This document shows, piece after piece, positions 46,616 to 56,134 of a stretch of DNA of 64,000 bases (position 1 is its first letter; each line of letters begins with the position of its first letter). Under the pieces are notes generated by a model. The model was not told the DNA's origin, did not search any database, and worked only from the letters and a program-made list of their open reading frames with translations. The translations under genes were made by a program, and so were the position numbers. This DNA comes from Calditrichales bacterium MX18-03 (lineage in GTDB: Bacteria; Bacillota; Clostridia; Lutisporales; Lutisporaceae): contig JAJGRE010000006.1 in the NCBI GenBank assembly GCA_021083345.1, positions 1 through 64,000 of the forward strand, given 5' to 3'.

Positions 46616-47398
46616 ATGAATCAGACATTGGAACTATTGAACGGTAGAAAATCCGTCCGCGCTTATGAGACTAAGGATGTTCCCCAGGATGTAAGGGATG
46701 AGATCATAAAAGCAGCCTTGCGCGCTCCAACCGCAGGCAATATGATGCTTTATTCCATATTGGAAATCAAGGATCAGGCTATTAAGGAAAAACTGGTGGA
46801 AACCTGTGACAATCAGCCCATGATTGCTAAAGCACCTTTTGTACTGCTGTTTCTGGCAGATTATCAACGCTGGTATGATTATTATGCAATCGCCGGTGTG
46901 GAAAAAATGTGTACAAAAAAAAGCGTGAAGATGCGTACCCCGGAAGAAGGGGACCTGCTTCTGGCCTGCTGTGACGCGCTTATAGCCGCCCAGACCGCAG
47001 TGGTTGCCGCAGAAGCGATGGGACTGGGTACCTGCTATATAGGTGATATCTTGGAAAACTATGAAGTGCATCGGGAGCTTTTCGACCTTCCAGACTATGT
47101 GCTTCCCATCACCATGGTATGCTTCGGGTACCCGACCGGGCAGCAGGCTTCCAGGCCGCAGCCGCCCAGATATGACAGCGAATTCATCGTGTTTGAAAAT
47201 AAATATAAGCGCTTGTCGGAAGACGAGTTTGCCCGGATGTACAGCTACAGGATCAATGAAATATTCAAGAACGTAGCGTTTGCAGATGGTGCTGAAAACT
47301 TCGGACAGCACTTCTACCTCAAGAAATTCGATGCGGATTTCACAAAGGAAATGAACCGCTCGGTCAGAGCAGCACTTAAGAATTGGACATCCAAATAG
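46616..47398 (+). CDS. Nitroreductase family FMN protein
   Basis: A 260-residue protein of the nitroreductase fold. LLNGRKSVRAYE (FMN phosphate contact), APTAGNMMLY, and GLGTCYIGDILE with VCFGYPTG are typical. Such enzymes use NAD(P)H to reduce nitro compounds, quinones or flavins. The chain is longer at the C-terminus than small nitroreductases. SD GAGGAG supports the ATG at 46616. Confidence 0.9.
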   Translation: MNQTLELLNGRKSVRAYETKDVPQDVRDEIIKAALRAPTAGNMMLYSILEIKDQAIKEKLVETCDNQPMIAKAPFVLLFLADYQRWYDYYAIAGVEKMCTKKSVKMRTPEEGDLLLACCDALIAAQTAVVAAEAMGLGTCYIGDILENYEVHRELFDLPDYVLPITMVCFGYPTGQQASRPQPPRYDSEFIVFENKYKRLSEDEFARMYSYRINEIFKNVAFADGAENFGQHFYLKKFDADFTKEMNRSVRAALKNWTSK

Positions 47399-47432
47399 GG
47401 TCCGGGTGCTTTGGGAGAAAAATACACAGAAT

Positions 47433-47463
47433 AAAAAAAGGGCAAGGATCTGAATCCTTGCCC
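47433..47463 (-). terminator. Terminator after the small membrane protein
   Basis: GGGCAAGGAT-CTGA-ATCCTTGCCC (47440-47463) with seven T following on the minus strand. Confidence 0.85.
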
Positions 47464-47470
47464 TTACAAC

Positions 47471-47665
47471 CTATGACTCATTGCTTGCGAGGTCTTTTGC
47501 TCCAAGTATCACATGCGCTAGTCCGAAGCCTACAAGTCCGGCTGCAACCGCCGGCAGGATATCCTTCCTGTTCATGCCATGCCGCTCCATATCGATTCCC
47601 CTCAACATGGATCCGGAAGCCAAAACTGCTGTTCCGAGAAGTGTCGGTATCAAACCCTTTTGCAT
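47471..47665 (-). CDS. Small membrane protein, conserved in Clostridia
   Basis: A 64-residue protein with two hydrophobic segments (about 3-22 and 42-60) joined by a basic linker. It looks like a family of tiny Clostridia membrane proteins of unknown role; recall of that family is from memory. SD GGAGGAG fixes the ATG at 47663-47665. It has its own terminator and lies convergent to the nitroreductase. Confidence 0.65.
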   Translation of the reverse strand: MQKGLIPTLLGTAVLASGSMLRGIDMERHGMNRKDILPAVAAGLVGFGLAHVILGAKDLASNES

Positions 47666-47817
47666 CGTACTCCTCCTCACGTTTTAATGGATAGATTGCC
47701 TTACTATTTTGTGCAGATTTCCGCATTTTATCCTTTGCCATTCCACTTGTTGGGATTTGCTGGCCGTGCTATAATATTTTTATTCTACTTTCTCAATCTG
47801 CTGCATGAGGTGTTTAA

Positions 47818-48678
47818 ATGAGAAATAAGGGTCTGATTCAGATTCATCTGGCTGTCCTGCTTTTCGGGCTATCCGGGTTATTCGGAAAGCTGCTGGCACT
47901 TCCTCCTATGATTATCGTGCTGGGGAGAGTCGTTTTTGCCGCAGCTTTTTTATTTTTGGTCAATACGGCTGCTAAACAGGAGCTGCGGCTCAAGGAGAAA
48001 AAGGACTATGCTTATCTCGCTGCAGCAGGTGTCATCCTGGCTGGGCATTGGGGCTCCTTCTTTCTCTCCATTCAGATGTCTACTGTGGCCATTGGCCTGC
48101 TGACCTTTTCCACCTTCCCTGTGTTTGTAACTTTTCTGGAGCCCCTATGCTTCAGGGAAAAGATCCGGGGCAGGGACCTTGCGGCTGCAGCCGTCACTTT
48201 TTCCGGCGTCATCCTCGTCATCCCCGGCTTTGAATTCAGCAGTACCATGACACAGGGCGCTTTATGGGGAATCGCTTCCGGCTTTACCTTCGCTGTTCTG
48301 TCCATATTGAACAGGAAATATGCCAGCCGCTATTCCGGACTGGTCATTTCCTTATATCAGGATTGCGCCGCAACCATTGTGCTGCTGCCTTTCCTGTTTG
48401 TCATCCGCCCCCGTTTCCTGCTTTCCGATATTCTGCTCCTGCTGCTTCTGGGCGTCGTCTTTACAGGCATTTCCCATGCCCTGTTCATCAGCGGCCTGTC
48501 CAAAGTGAAGGCGCAGACTGCCAGCATTATTGCCAGTCTGGAGCCGGTTTACGGCATTATCGCTACGGCGCTTTTGATAGGAGAAATCCCCTCCTGGCGA
48601 ACCATTGCCGGCGGCGTGGTCATTCTTGGAACCGCTTTTTATTCCAGTGTATTGTCAAACCAACCGCCGGAAGTATGA
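47818..48678 (+). CDS. EamA/DMT family transporter
   Basis: A 286-residue inner-membrane protein with about ten TM helices in two EamA repeats (about 5-135 and 148-280). It is probably an exporter of small metabolites or amino acids. The second repeat has GLSKVKAQTASIIASLEPVYG, a typical EamA stretch. SD GAGGTG. A short hairpin AGCTG/CAGCT with five T (48700-48717) follows. Confidence 0.88.
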   Translation: MRNKGLIQIHLAVLLFGLSGLFGKLLALPPMIIVLGRVVFAAAFLFLVNTAAKQELRLKEKKDYAYLAAAGVILAGHWGSFFLSIQMSTVAIGLLTFSTFPVFVTFLEPLCFREKIRGRDLAAAAVTFSGVILVIPGFEFSSTMTQGALWGIASGFTFAVLSILNRKYASRYSGLVISLYQDCAATIVLLPFLFVIRPRFLLSDILLLLLLGVVFTGISHALFISGLSKVKAQTASIIASLEPVYGIIATALLIGEIPSWRTIAGGVVILGTAFYSSVLSNQPPEV

Positions 48679-48741
48679 CATGCTTTTGCAAGCTGCTATA
48701 GCTGATCCAGCTTTTTTGCCATGTACAAGCCGTTTTTTTCA

Positions 48742-49002
48742 CTAATCCTTAAAACTGTCTATTAGTCCTGTGATGGTGTTGATTGCTTCTGCTTCGTCTT
48801 CACCTTCCGCTGTTACCGTCAGCAGGTCGCCTTTTTTTGCTCCCATGCTGAGCAGGCTGATCATGCTCTTGCCATTGTATGATTGGGCATTTTTCAGGAA
48901 GCGGATTTCTGACTTGAATTTCTGAGCCGTCTGTATCAATACAACTGCCGGTCTGGCATGCAACCCCACTTCATTCTTTACCACAACGCTTGCTCTGGTC
49001 AT
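48742..49002 (-). CDS. ptsH2: HPr family phosphocarrier protein (second copy)
   Basis: An 86-residue HPr with His15 in GLHARPA and Ser46 in GKSMISLLSMG; the surroundings match canonical Firmicutes HPr more closely than the copy at 40188-40442. It ends the chitobiose-type operon, right after the GH4 gene. It probably serves its EIIA, with Enzyme I from the nag operon (inference). SD AGGGGGT. Confidence 0.93.
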   Translation of the reverse strand: MTRASVVVKNEVGLHARPAVVLIQTAQKFKSEIRFLKNAQSYNGKSMISLLSMGAKKGDLLTVTAEGEDEAEAINTITGLIDSFKD

Positions 49003-49026
49003 TTTTTAACCCCCTCATATTGCGTC

Positions 49027-50382
49027 CTATGACTTCTCTTTACAATCTATTTTGACGGTTGTTAGACGGGATGGATAAAACTGCGGCAAATACGCCTTAT
49101 GTGCCTCCAGCATTTCATCCAGTATCTGCTTCGCCACTGTATCGGAGGGCACCAGCGGATTGATAGCCATCGCCAGAAGTGCCTTGCCGTAATCCCCTGT
49201 GACAGCCGCCTCAACAGCGACGCGCTCAAAGGATTTGATCTGCTGCACCAGCCCGCTGATGGCAACTGGCAGTTCTCCCATTGCAATGGGCTTCGGCCCT
49301 TGGCCGGTTATCACGGAGCTGACTTCTACCGCCGAATCCTCGGGGATGCCTTTAATGGCACCGTTGTTCCGTGTATTGACCGGCTGTATATCGCATTTGT
49401 CGTTGTAGATGGAATGGATCAGCCGGCAAGCGGCATCACTATAATAAGCACCGCCGCGTTGTTCCAGCTGTACCGGCTTCTCATCCAGATTGACATCCTT
49501 ATAAAGCTGGAACAACTCCTCTTCTACTTTCCTGACAACCTCGGCACGAATACCGGATTCTTTGGCTTCCTCCAACTGGTGCTCCAGCATTTCACCTGTC
49601 TTGTAATAATAGTTATGGTAGGGGCATGGGATCACACCCAATGCCCTGGCAAATTCAGGCACCCACTTTACACCTGTTATATTCTGCATTGTCATGGCAG
49701 CTTCTTCACTATTTAAAAGGTCTATCACCTTTTTTGTCACCTTTATGCCGTCCAAATAAACATTCAGACCGAATACCATATGGTTCAGGCCTGCAAAATC
49801 CATTCGAATCCGCCTGGGCTCCGCTTCCAACAGCTTGGCAATGTTCATCTCCATATGGATGGGTACATTGCATAGCCCGATTGCTTTTGGGCTGCCCCCG
49901 TATCGAAGCAGCGCTTCCGTCACCATCCCGGCAGGATTGGTAAAATTGATCATCCATGCATCCGGGCAAAGTTCCCTGATCTCTTTTGCAATTTCCAATA
50001 TGACAGGAATGGTCCGAAAGGCATTGAAGAGTCCGCCCGGCCCGTTGGTTTCCTGCCCAATAACATGATGGGATAGTGGGATCTGCTCATCCTTCATCCT
50101 GGCTGCAAGCCCTCCCACCCGGAGCTGTGTAGTGACAAAGTCAGCACCCTCCAGCGCCTTGCGGCGGTCCAGCGTCATATGGATCTGAATGGGCAGCCCG
50201 GCTTTTTCTACCATCCTTTTTGCCAGCTCCCCTACAATATGGAGCTTTGATTCTCCCGCGGGAATATCGACAAGCCACAGCTCGCTGACCGGCAGCTCCG
50301 CATAGCGTTTGATGAACCCTTCTACCAGCTCCGGCGTATAGCTTGAGCCGCCTCCTAGGGTTGCGATTTTTATACCGTCCAT
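49027..50382 (-). CDS. chbF: GH4 6-phospho-beta-glucosidase
   Basis: A 451-residue glycoside hydrolase family 4 enzyme, which uses NAD+ and a divalent metal to open 6-phosphorylated disaccharides. IATLGGGSSYTPEL is the NAD site; INFTNPAGMV, GLCNVPIHM and GLNHM hold metal and substrate residues. In context (ChbG and a lactose/cellobiose-type PTS) the substrate is probably mono-deacetylated chitobiose-6-phosphate; cellobiose-6-phosphate is the alternative. The ATG is right after the EIIA stop, with SD GGGAG inside EIIA. Confidence 0.93.
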   Translation of the reverse strand: MDGIKIATLGGGSSYTPELVEGFIKRYAELPVSELWLVDIPAGESKLHIVGELAKRMVEKAGLPIQIHMTLDRRKALEGADFVTTQLRVGGLAARMKDEQIPLSHHVIGQETNGPGGLFNAFRTIPVILEIAKEIRELCPDAWMINFTNPAGMVTEALLRYGGSPKAIGLCNVPIHMEMNIAKLLEAEPRRIRMDFAGLNHMVFGLNVYLDGIKVTKKVIDLLNSEEAAMTMQNITGVKWVPEFARALGVIPCPYHNYYYKTGEMLEHQLEEAKESGIRAEVVRKVEEELFQLYKDVNLDEKPVQLEQRGGAYYSDAACRLIHSIYNDKCDIQPVNTRNNGAIKGIPEDSAVEVSSVITGQGPKPIAMGELPVAISGLVQQIKSFERVAVEAAVTGDYGKALLAMAINPLVPSDTVAKQILDEMLEAHKAYLPQFYPSRLTTVKIDCKEKS

Positions 50383-50385
50383 ATG

Positions 50386-50703
50386 CTATCTCCCATACGA
50401 ATTGATCTTTTCATACATATCGACAAACTCTGCCGCCAAGTCTTTTACCGTAATGGCGTTCATCAGATGATCCTGCGCATGGATCATTAGCAGATTCAGC
50501 TCTATCTGCTGGCCTGCGGCTTCCTTTTGAATCATATCGGTCTGGATCTTATGTGCTTCATTCAAGGCCGACAAGGCTTCCTTGAGGCTCCGTCTTGCCT
50601 CTTCCATTTCACCTGCTTTGGCATGGCCGATGGCTTCCATCGAAGAACTTCTTGCATTTCCGCCATGCAGTATGAGCTGTAGAACGATTTCCTGGTAGTC
50701 CAT
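50386..50703 (-). CDS. chbA: PTS EIIA component, lactose/cellobiose family
   Basis: About 105 residues, all helical. The phospho-His lies in [11 protein letters not shown] (near residue 78), as in EIIA of the lactose/chitobiose family. The second ATG (50701-50703) is favoured because the first touches the SD AGAGAGG. It takes phosphate from HPr and passes it to EIIB (chbB). Confidence 0.93.
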   Translation of the reverse strand: MDYQEIVLQLILHGGNARSSSMEAIGHAKAGEMEEARRSLKEALSALNEAHKIQTDMIQKEAAGQQIELNLLMIHAQDHLMNAITVKDLAAEFVDMYEKINSYGR

Positions 50704-50729
50704 GGTATGCATCCTCTCTCTTTCAAAAC

Positions 50730-51458
50730 TTATATGTCCGCATAGCTTATCAGCTCGATACCCCGTGTCTTCAACGCACGCTTGAGAGCCGGATCGGTCA
50801 GTACTGAAAGCTCTCTTGACCTTTGTACGTTGTATTTGCTGCTTTTCATCAGCTTTTCATCCACATAGGCTGGATGGCACATGATTTCAACCACATCACA
50901 ACCGCAGCTTGCATCCAGGATGTTCAAAACTGTTTCCACCGTTACGTCATCCCCATAAAAGCGGTCGGAAAAGCAGCCTGCGTATCTGACCTTGCCGTGT
51001 AAACCGAATCGCTGAACATCTTCCCGGTACAACCGAACCGGTATATTCAGGCTTTGCGCCAACTCCACCACGATGTGCAGGACCTCTGGATGCGTTTGAA
51101 CATGATGATGGCCGTCGATATGTGTCGGGGCAATACCGTAGGAAAGCAGTTTCTCCACCTGGCATTCCAGTTCCTTTTTTATATCGGATCCTTTTGCATG
51201 GGCCATCAGCTCGCTTTGCTTCCGAAAATAGCCTCTCTCATCCGTTAAGGATGGTACATCAGGGCAGACCGGACGGCCTGCCGTCAATACCAAATGAATT
51301 CCTAAACGGAGAAGGGGGTTATCCTTCAACAGAGACAGTGCCTGTTCTACTTCATCCATATTCATCATGACCGTCGTTGAAGTGACAACCCCGTATCGGA
51401 ATGCTTTGATAATTCCCAGATTAACCCCTTTGGATAACCCAAAGTCATCCGCATTCAT
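50730..51458 (-). CDS. chbG: ChbG/YdjC family carbohydrate deacetylase
   Basis: A YdjC-fold metal deacetylase that removes an acetyl group from phosphorylated chitooligosaccharides. [17 protein letters not shown] and a CHPAY motif hold the catalytic Asp and metal His. In relatives the protein begins M-x-L-I-x-NADDFG. Here the bases before the listed ATG read I-K-L-I in frame, so the family's first Met aligns with an ATC (51468-51470), and GGGAG lies nine bases before that ATC. The listed ATG has no SD within 20 bases. The true start is therefore non-standard or lost. Confidence 0.88.
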   Translation of the reverse strand: MNADDFGLSKGVNLGIIKAFRYGVVTSTTVMMNMDEVEQALSLLKDNPLLRLGIHLVLTAGRPVCPDVPSLTDERGYFRKQSELMAHAKGSDIKKELECQVEKLLSYGIAPTHIDGHHHVQTHPEVLHIVVELAQSLNIPVRLYREDVQRFGLHGKVRYAGCFSDRFYGDDVTVETVLNILDASCGCDVVEIMCHPAYVDEKLMKSSKYNVQRSRELSVLTDPALKRALKTRGIELISYADI

Positions 51459-51503
51459 AATCAGTTTGATCCGAATCTTCTCCCTTCAGTACGAGTTACC
51501 GGT

Positions 51504-52811
51504 TTATGCAGACAATGTCTTGCTATTGGCAGCTGTAGATGCCTGCTGCTCTTCTTCCAGTTTCTTCTTGTCCCAGACACTGAAGAAGGGGAGATAGATC
51601 AGACCGGCTATGATAAAGTTGAATATCTGCAATGCCACGCCGGAGATTTTGCCGCCTGTCGCCAGGAAGCCGCTCATGATAAACGGTGCTGTCCACGGCA
51701 CTGCCAGACCTGCAGGGCGTGCCACGATACCGGTGGACATTGCAAAGTAGGTGATGACTGCCAGTACAACGGGTGTCAGGATAAAGGGAATTGCGATGGT
51801 GGGGTTCATAACGATCGGCAGACCGAATATGACCGGCTCATTGATATTGAATATGCCTGCCGGCAGTGCCATTCGTCCCAGTGTCTTAACCTGCTTGCTC
51901 CGCGCGCGGAAAGCCATCAGACATACCAGGGCCAGGGTCGCTCCGGAGCCCCCTATATACAGCCACATGTCAAAGAACTGCTTGGTAACAACATAGGGGA
52001 TTGCCTGACCTGCCTGATAAGCTGCCAGGTTTTTGCCCATCAGATCCATCCAGATAGCCAGCATGACGCTTTCTACAATCATGGCACCATGGAGACCCAA
52101 TGACCAAAGCAGGTGTATCATCAGTACAGATATAATAACGCCGAACAAGCTGGCCCCTAAATTGGCAAGCGGCGCTGAAATGATCTGGGTAATCATGCTG
52201 TTGAGATCGCCATAGGCGGTGAAGGAAACCGCTATTCTGATGAGGATCGCAGCCAGAATACTGAAGGCTGCAGGAATCAATGCGACGAAGGACCGGGATA
52301 CGGACGGCGGTACGCCATCGGGCATTCTGATAACAATGCCTTTTTTGATGACAAGCCTGCATATCTCAACAGTCACAATAGCGGTAAGCAGTGCCAGGAA
52401 CAATACGCCGGCGCCTGTGAAGCTTAATGAGATGGACCAGGTATTGTGGTGGTCGGGGAGTTGTATGACAAAACATGACAGTGCAATAACTGCTGTTGAT
52501 AATGCATCAATCTTGTATTTCTCAGCCAACCGGAAAGCAATGCCCAGACAGGAGAAAACACCGTAAAAAGCAAAAGTAGCATCATATATGATGACAAGAG
52601 GTTGTCTCCAAAACTCACCGAAAATGCTGGCCATAAACTCCGGATAACCGGTAACGGGGAAATTGGCCAGTATCAGGATAATGGAACCGACTATAAGAAT
52701 CGGGATACCCAGGATCAAACCGTCCCTGATAGCTGTCAGGTGCTTCTGCTCGGCAATTTTCGCCGCAACAGGCATGACCTTTTCTTCCAAGAATTGACCT
52801 ACTTTATTCAT
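51504..52811 (-). CDS. chbC: PTS EIIC component, lactose/cellobiose family
   Basis: The 435-residue membrane channel of the permease, with about ten TM segments. The family signature around GIFNINEPVIFGLPIVMNP (near 335-355) is present, with Glu and His-lacking substrate loops. It phosphorylates the disaccharide during uptake with EIIB and EIIA. Specificity by sequence is cellobiose/chitobiose; context favours chitobiose. SD GGAGG is about 11 bases from the ATG. Confidence 0.94.
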   Translation of the reverse strand: MNKVGQFLEEKVMPVAAKIAEQKHLTAIRDGLILGIPILIVGSIILILANFPVTGYPEFMASIFGEFWRQPLVIIYDATFAFYGVFSCLGIAFRLAEKYKIDALSTAVIALSCFVIQLPDHHNTWSISLSFTGAGVLFLALLTAIVTVEICRLVIKKGIVIRMPDGVPPSVSRSFVALIPAAFSILAAILIRIAVSFTAYGDLNSMITQIISAPLANLGASLFGVIISVLMIHLLWSLGLHGAMIVESVMLAIWMDLMGKNLAAYQAGQAIPYVVTKQFFDMWLYIGGSGATLALVCLMAFRARSKQVKTLGRMALPAGIFNINEPVIFGLPIVMNPTIAIPFILTPVVLAVITYFAMSTGIVARPAGLAVPWTAPFIMSGFLATGGKISGVALQIFNFIIAGLIYLPFFSVWDKKKLEEEQQASTAANSKTLSA

Positions 52812-52827
52812 GTGAACCGATACCTCC

Positions 52828-53148
52828 CTATTTAATTAAACTTAGTGCGAGTTCCAGGACTTTTTTTCCGTTGATCATTCCGTAATCCACCGATGGGATT
52901 ACTTCGACCGGTATGCCTTTTGCTTCCCCTTCATGCTTCAGGCTCTTTAGCTTATACCTGATTTGAGGCCCTAGCATAATGACATCCGCCCGGTCGTTTC
53001 TGTCATCCGTCTCAATATATTGCAATATTTCCGACTCGGCTACCGCTATGATATTTGCTTCCGGGCTCAATTCCTTTGCAGCCGTTTTCATCCGCTCAAC
53101 CAGCAGGCTTGTTGACATGCCGGCTGCACAACATAGAACGATATTCAC
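52828..53148 (-). CDS. chbB: PTS EIIB component, lactose/cellobiose family
   Basis: A 106-residue EIIB with the phospho-cysteine in [13 protein letters not shown]; the second Cys aligns with the family's active residue. [10 protein letters not shown] is also conserved. It is the first gene of the operon, starting with GTG behind SD GGGGGAG, about 28 bases after the predicted sigma-54 start. Confidence 0.95.
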   Translation of the reverse strand: MNIVLCCAAGMSTSLLVERMKTAAKELSPEANIIAVAESEILQYIETDDRNDRADVIMLGPQIRYKLKSLKHEGEAKGIPVEVIPSVDYGMINGKKVLELALSLIK

Positions 53149-53186
53149 CCCGTCTCCCCCTCCTCATATATTTTGTTTTAATATTT

Positions 53187-53203
53187 TGCAAGTTAGATGC
53201 CAA
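53187..53203 (-). promoter_or_regulatory. Sigma-54 promoter of the chb-type operon
   Basis: On the minus strand TTGGCATC-N4-TTGCA has GG and GC exactly 10 bases apart, the required -24/-12 spacing. It fits the LevR-like activator encoded immediately upstream. Confidence 0.85.
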
Positions 53204-53335
53204 AACACTAAATTATTTTGGAATCCAGGCTTTTCAATGCCTTAGATACTCTGCCACTTCCTGGACAGTCTAGTGTTTTTGTGTTTCCCCCAAATAAAAA
53301 TAGTGTTTCATACTGTATTTCAGGATAAAACACTA
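53203..53335. repeat. Four copies of TAGTGTTT, likely activator sites
   Basis: The 8-bp motif occurs as AAACACTA at 53203-53210 and 53328-53335, and as TAGTGTTT at 53271-53278 and 53301-53308. The last two (53301-53308 and 53328-53335) form an inverted pair. The first abuts the -24 element. They lie within 150 bp upstream of the sigma-54 promoter, where enhancer sites are expected. Confidence 0.65.
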
Positions 53336-53342
53336 GCTCTTA

Positions 53343-56045
53343 CTACAACCCATACTCCCCAGGTTCTTTTATTTCGAAGAAGTTCATCACGTAGCAAATC
53401 TCGTTGTCTGTAATATTGATCTGATATTTCTCTTCCAAGTAGTTCAACGCTGTGCGGATGCTCTGATAAGCCTGCCTGTTGTCTGTGATATATTGTGCGG
53501 CGTTGCAGTATTTTACAACAACGCCACCGCCCTTCAGACGGTCAACCATGCAACTGATGTGCAGCACGATGCCGATCAGACTGTCCACGCTCAGCTTTAC
53601 ATGGAGCGCTTCTTCTATCAAGGCAATGCAATGCTTGACATCCGTATAGACCCGTTCACCGTCCACGTTCTTCAGGTGGTATTTGATGGTGCTGCCCATC
53701 TTCAAATAGGTGCTCTGTATATTGACAATATCCTGGATCTCACTGACGGCCTTCAGGTTGAGGACCTCCTGGATATGAAACTGCGGCACCTTGGTATCAA
53801 TATGGAAGGATGTAACGATGCAGGCAATATCCATTTTCTCGCTGATTTTTTTGAGCCTTTGCTGGATATTCTCCGTACCGATCAGATTGACGGGAATCAC
53901 TTCAAAAAGATTTTCCGGAAGCCTCAGATGGTTCTCCAGGAAGCTCTTCAGGGCAATGGCACTTCCCTCCCCCGTCAGGCATACGGTGACAATGGCCAGC
54001 CTGGAGGAGACCGGGGCTTCCCGCTTGGCCTTGAAGGAGGCTTCGTTGAAGGTTGTGATGCCTAAAACATCCTGATAGATTTCTTCCAATGCATAACCCA
54101 GCATAGCCTTCCTGGTGGCCTCCAGCACATGGGGTGTGCTTGCCAGCGAAACAACTCTGACAGGGATGTCCGTCTCCTTCTCAATAATACTTCCGAAAGT
54201 GGTCAGGGAGCCCATGTCAACCAATAGTAAAAATCCCGGGCAATCCGCAAAAGTACCGATGCAGGTCCGAAGTTGGTGTAAAATCTCTTCGGGGCTTATG
54301 TCCAACGGCATGTTGATGCCTACGGCATAGTCCACCCCCAACAGCTTATTGGCTACTTCTGCCATAGAGGATGCAGTAGCGCTGCCGTGAGCCAGTACGA
54401 TGACCCCCACATTCCCGTTGCTTGTATGGTGCTTTTCATTATCCAGGATAAAAAACATGGTCAAAAAACCGGCTTCATCCACCGGAAGGCTGATGTCCAA
54501 ACGCTTCTCTATGAGCTTTGAGCATTCCAGGGCAAGATTGAACTCCTGCCTGTACTTGCTCCGGATGTGGTTTAACTGCGGATTGATAATACTCTCGTTC
54601 CGCCGGCGCCTTTCAACCAGAGTTTGAATATGGAGTGCCATTCCGAGACAGACTTTCTGGCTTAATACCCTGTCCAGTCTTGCCTCGCTGAACTTTACCA
54701 GCTCCTCAACCAGGCTGATGACCAGGGGGTCCACAATATTGGCCAGGTTGGACTTTTTGAAGCGTTTATCGATCCCATATAAAAACTGGTTGAAATAATT
54801 CTCGATATCCCGTTCCATGATGGCTTCCAGTTCTTGCTGGCTGACGCCCCGGCTCTTCAGTTCCTCCACCCGTGCATCAATCAGCTCATAAACGTTGTCC
54901 AAACCCGCCATCTCACCGTCTTCCAGCTCTGCCTGATTGGGATTTATAACATAGTAGTTGTTCTTCATGCTGAGAAGCTTACCCCAGTCATTCCGGTGGT
55001 CTTTTGTGTTCAGGAGTCCCTCTTTCACATGGCCTGCAAGATCGGTGGTGCTGATGTAGATGCATTCCTTCCTGTAGGATACATAATCTGCATAAGCTTT
55101 GGCACAGGCCAGCTGTATATCCGATTTCAGCTGTCCGATGTTGTTGGGGCAGTTATAGCTTAAAAATGCCCGCATGGCATTGGTTGAAACCAATATTTCC
55201 CTATCCAGCCGCCTGGCTTCCTCTTTCAAAAACAACAGAATCAGCCCGAAACGCTCTTCGATGCTCCGCTCCTTCAGCTGCGGCAGCCGGATGATCATGG
55301 GAATCCTTCTGGTAAAAGTCCTCAGCAGGCTGGATTCGGGGTTTTCGGTGGTAGCGGAAATGATGAGGACATTAGCCGAGCGCTCCTCCTCTGTTTCTCC
55401 CAACCGTCGGAACCGGCCTTTATCCATGAAGGTAAAAAACATTTCCTGTCCCTCGGCAGGCAGACGGTGCACTTCATCCAGAAACAGGATGCCGCCGTCA
55501 GCTTTTTCAATCAGACCCTTCCGATCCACATCCGCACCGGTATATGCCCCCTTCTTCACACCGAAAAGCTGGCTTATCAAAAGCTGGGGGTTGTTGCTGT
55601 AATCCGCACAGTTAAAAGTGATGAAAGGCGCGTTTTTTGCCAGCTTGCCCATTTCCACGGCGTACTTGTGCATCATGCCGGCAAACATAGACTTCCCTAC
55701 GCCTGTTTCCCCTAGTATAAGTGCATGCATCCCTCTAGGCGGATACAAGATGGCCGCTTTGGCCTGCTCCACTGCCGTAGCCAGGCTTCTTCCGGCCTTT
55801 ACCAGCTTGTCCAGCGTGGTCTCGCTGCTTTCAGCCTCTGCAATGCTTCCACCGGGTGCAAACAAAGTGGGGCGTCCGTCGGATTTGGTCACTTTGCCTT
55901 CCCTGCATAGCTGGTTCAAGTCGCTGCTGACATTAGCGCGGCTTAGCCCCATTGCATCCGCCAGCGCCAGGGCGCTGATCCCCTTGCCTTGATGCATTGC
56001 TTTCAGTTTGCAATATACCGCTTCAATCCGCTTCACACTTTTCAT
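53343..56045 (-). CDS. LevR/DagR-like sigma-54 activator with PTS domains
   Basis: A 900-residue activator. Order: N-terminal helix-turn-helix (about 1-70), AAA+ domain (about 80-320) with Walker A GETGVGKS, the sigma-54 contact KGAYTGAD and Walker B GGILFLDEVH, then PRD1, an EIIA-mannose-like domain with HGSATASSM, an EIIB-like domain (VCLTGEGSA), and PRD2. PRD His are in GMALHIQTLVERR and GIVLHISCMVDR; the second His usual in each PRD is absent. It probably activates the chb-type operon next to it when the permease is busy. The ATG at 56045 has SD GAGGG; a longer TTG start has none. Confidence 0.9.
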   Translation of the reverse strand: MKSVKRIEAVYCKLKAMHQGKGISALALADAMGLSRANVSSDLNQLCREGKVTKSDGRPTLFAPGGSIAEAESSETTLDKLVKAGRSLATAVEQAKAAILYPPRGMHALILGETGVGKSMFAGMMHKYAVEMGKLAKNAPFITFNCADYSNNPQLLISQLFGVKKGAYTGADVDRKGLIEKADGGILFLDEVHRLPAEGQEMFFTFMDKGRFRRLGETEEERSANVLIISATTENPESSLLRTFTRRIPMIIRLPQLKERSIEERFGLILLFLKEEARRLDREILVSTNAMRAFLSYNCPNNIGQLKSDIQLACAKAYADYVSYRKECIYISTTDLAGHVKEGLLNTKDHRNDWGKLLSMKNNYYVINPNQAELEDGEMAGLDNVYELIDARVEELKSRGVSQQELEAIMERDIENYFNQFLYGIDKRFKKSNLANIVDPLVISLVEELVKFSEARLDRVLSQKVCLGMALHIQTLVERRRRNESIINPQLNHIRSKYRQEFNLALECSKLIEKRLDISLPVDEAGFLTMFFILDNEKHHTSNGNVGVIVLAHGSATASSMAEVANKLLGVDYAVGINMPLDISPEEILHQLRTCIGTFADCPGFLLLVDMGSLTTFGSIIEKETDIPVRVVSLASTPHVLEATRKAMLGYALEEIYQDVLGITTFNEASFKAKREAPVSSRLAIVTVCLTGEGSAIALKSFLENHLRLPENLFEVIPVNLIGTENIQQRLKKISEKMDIACIVTSFHIDTKVPQFHIQEVLNLKAVSEIQDIVNIQSTYLKMGSTIKYHLKNVDGERVYTDVKHCIALIEEALHVKLSVDSLIGIVLHISCMVDRLKGGGVVVKYCNAAQYITDNRQAYQSIRTALNYLEEKYQINITDNEICYVMNFFEIKEPGEYGL

Positions 56046-56134
56046 CCCCTGTCCCTCATAATACAATTCATTCAAATTATACCTGTATTTGGATTGGGGT
56101 TCAATAGTCTGAATATACTTCGCCAAAAACAGAA

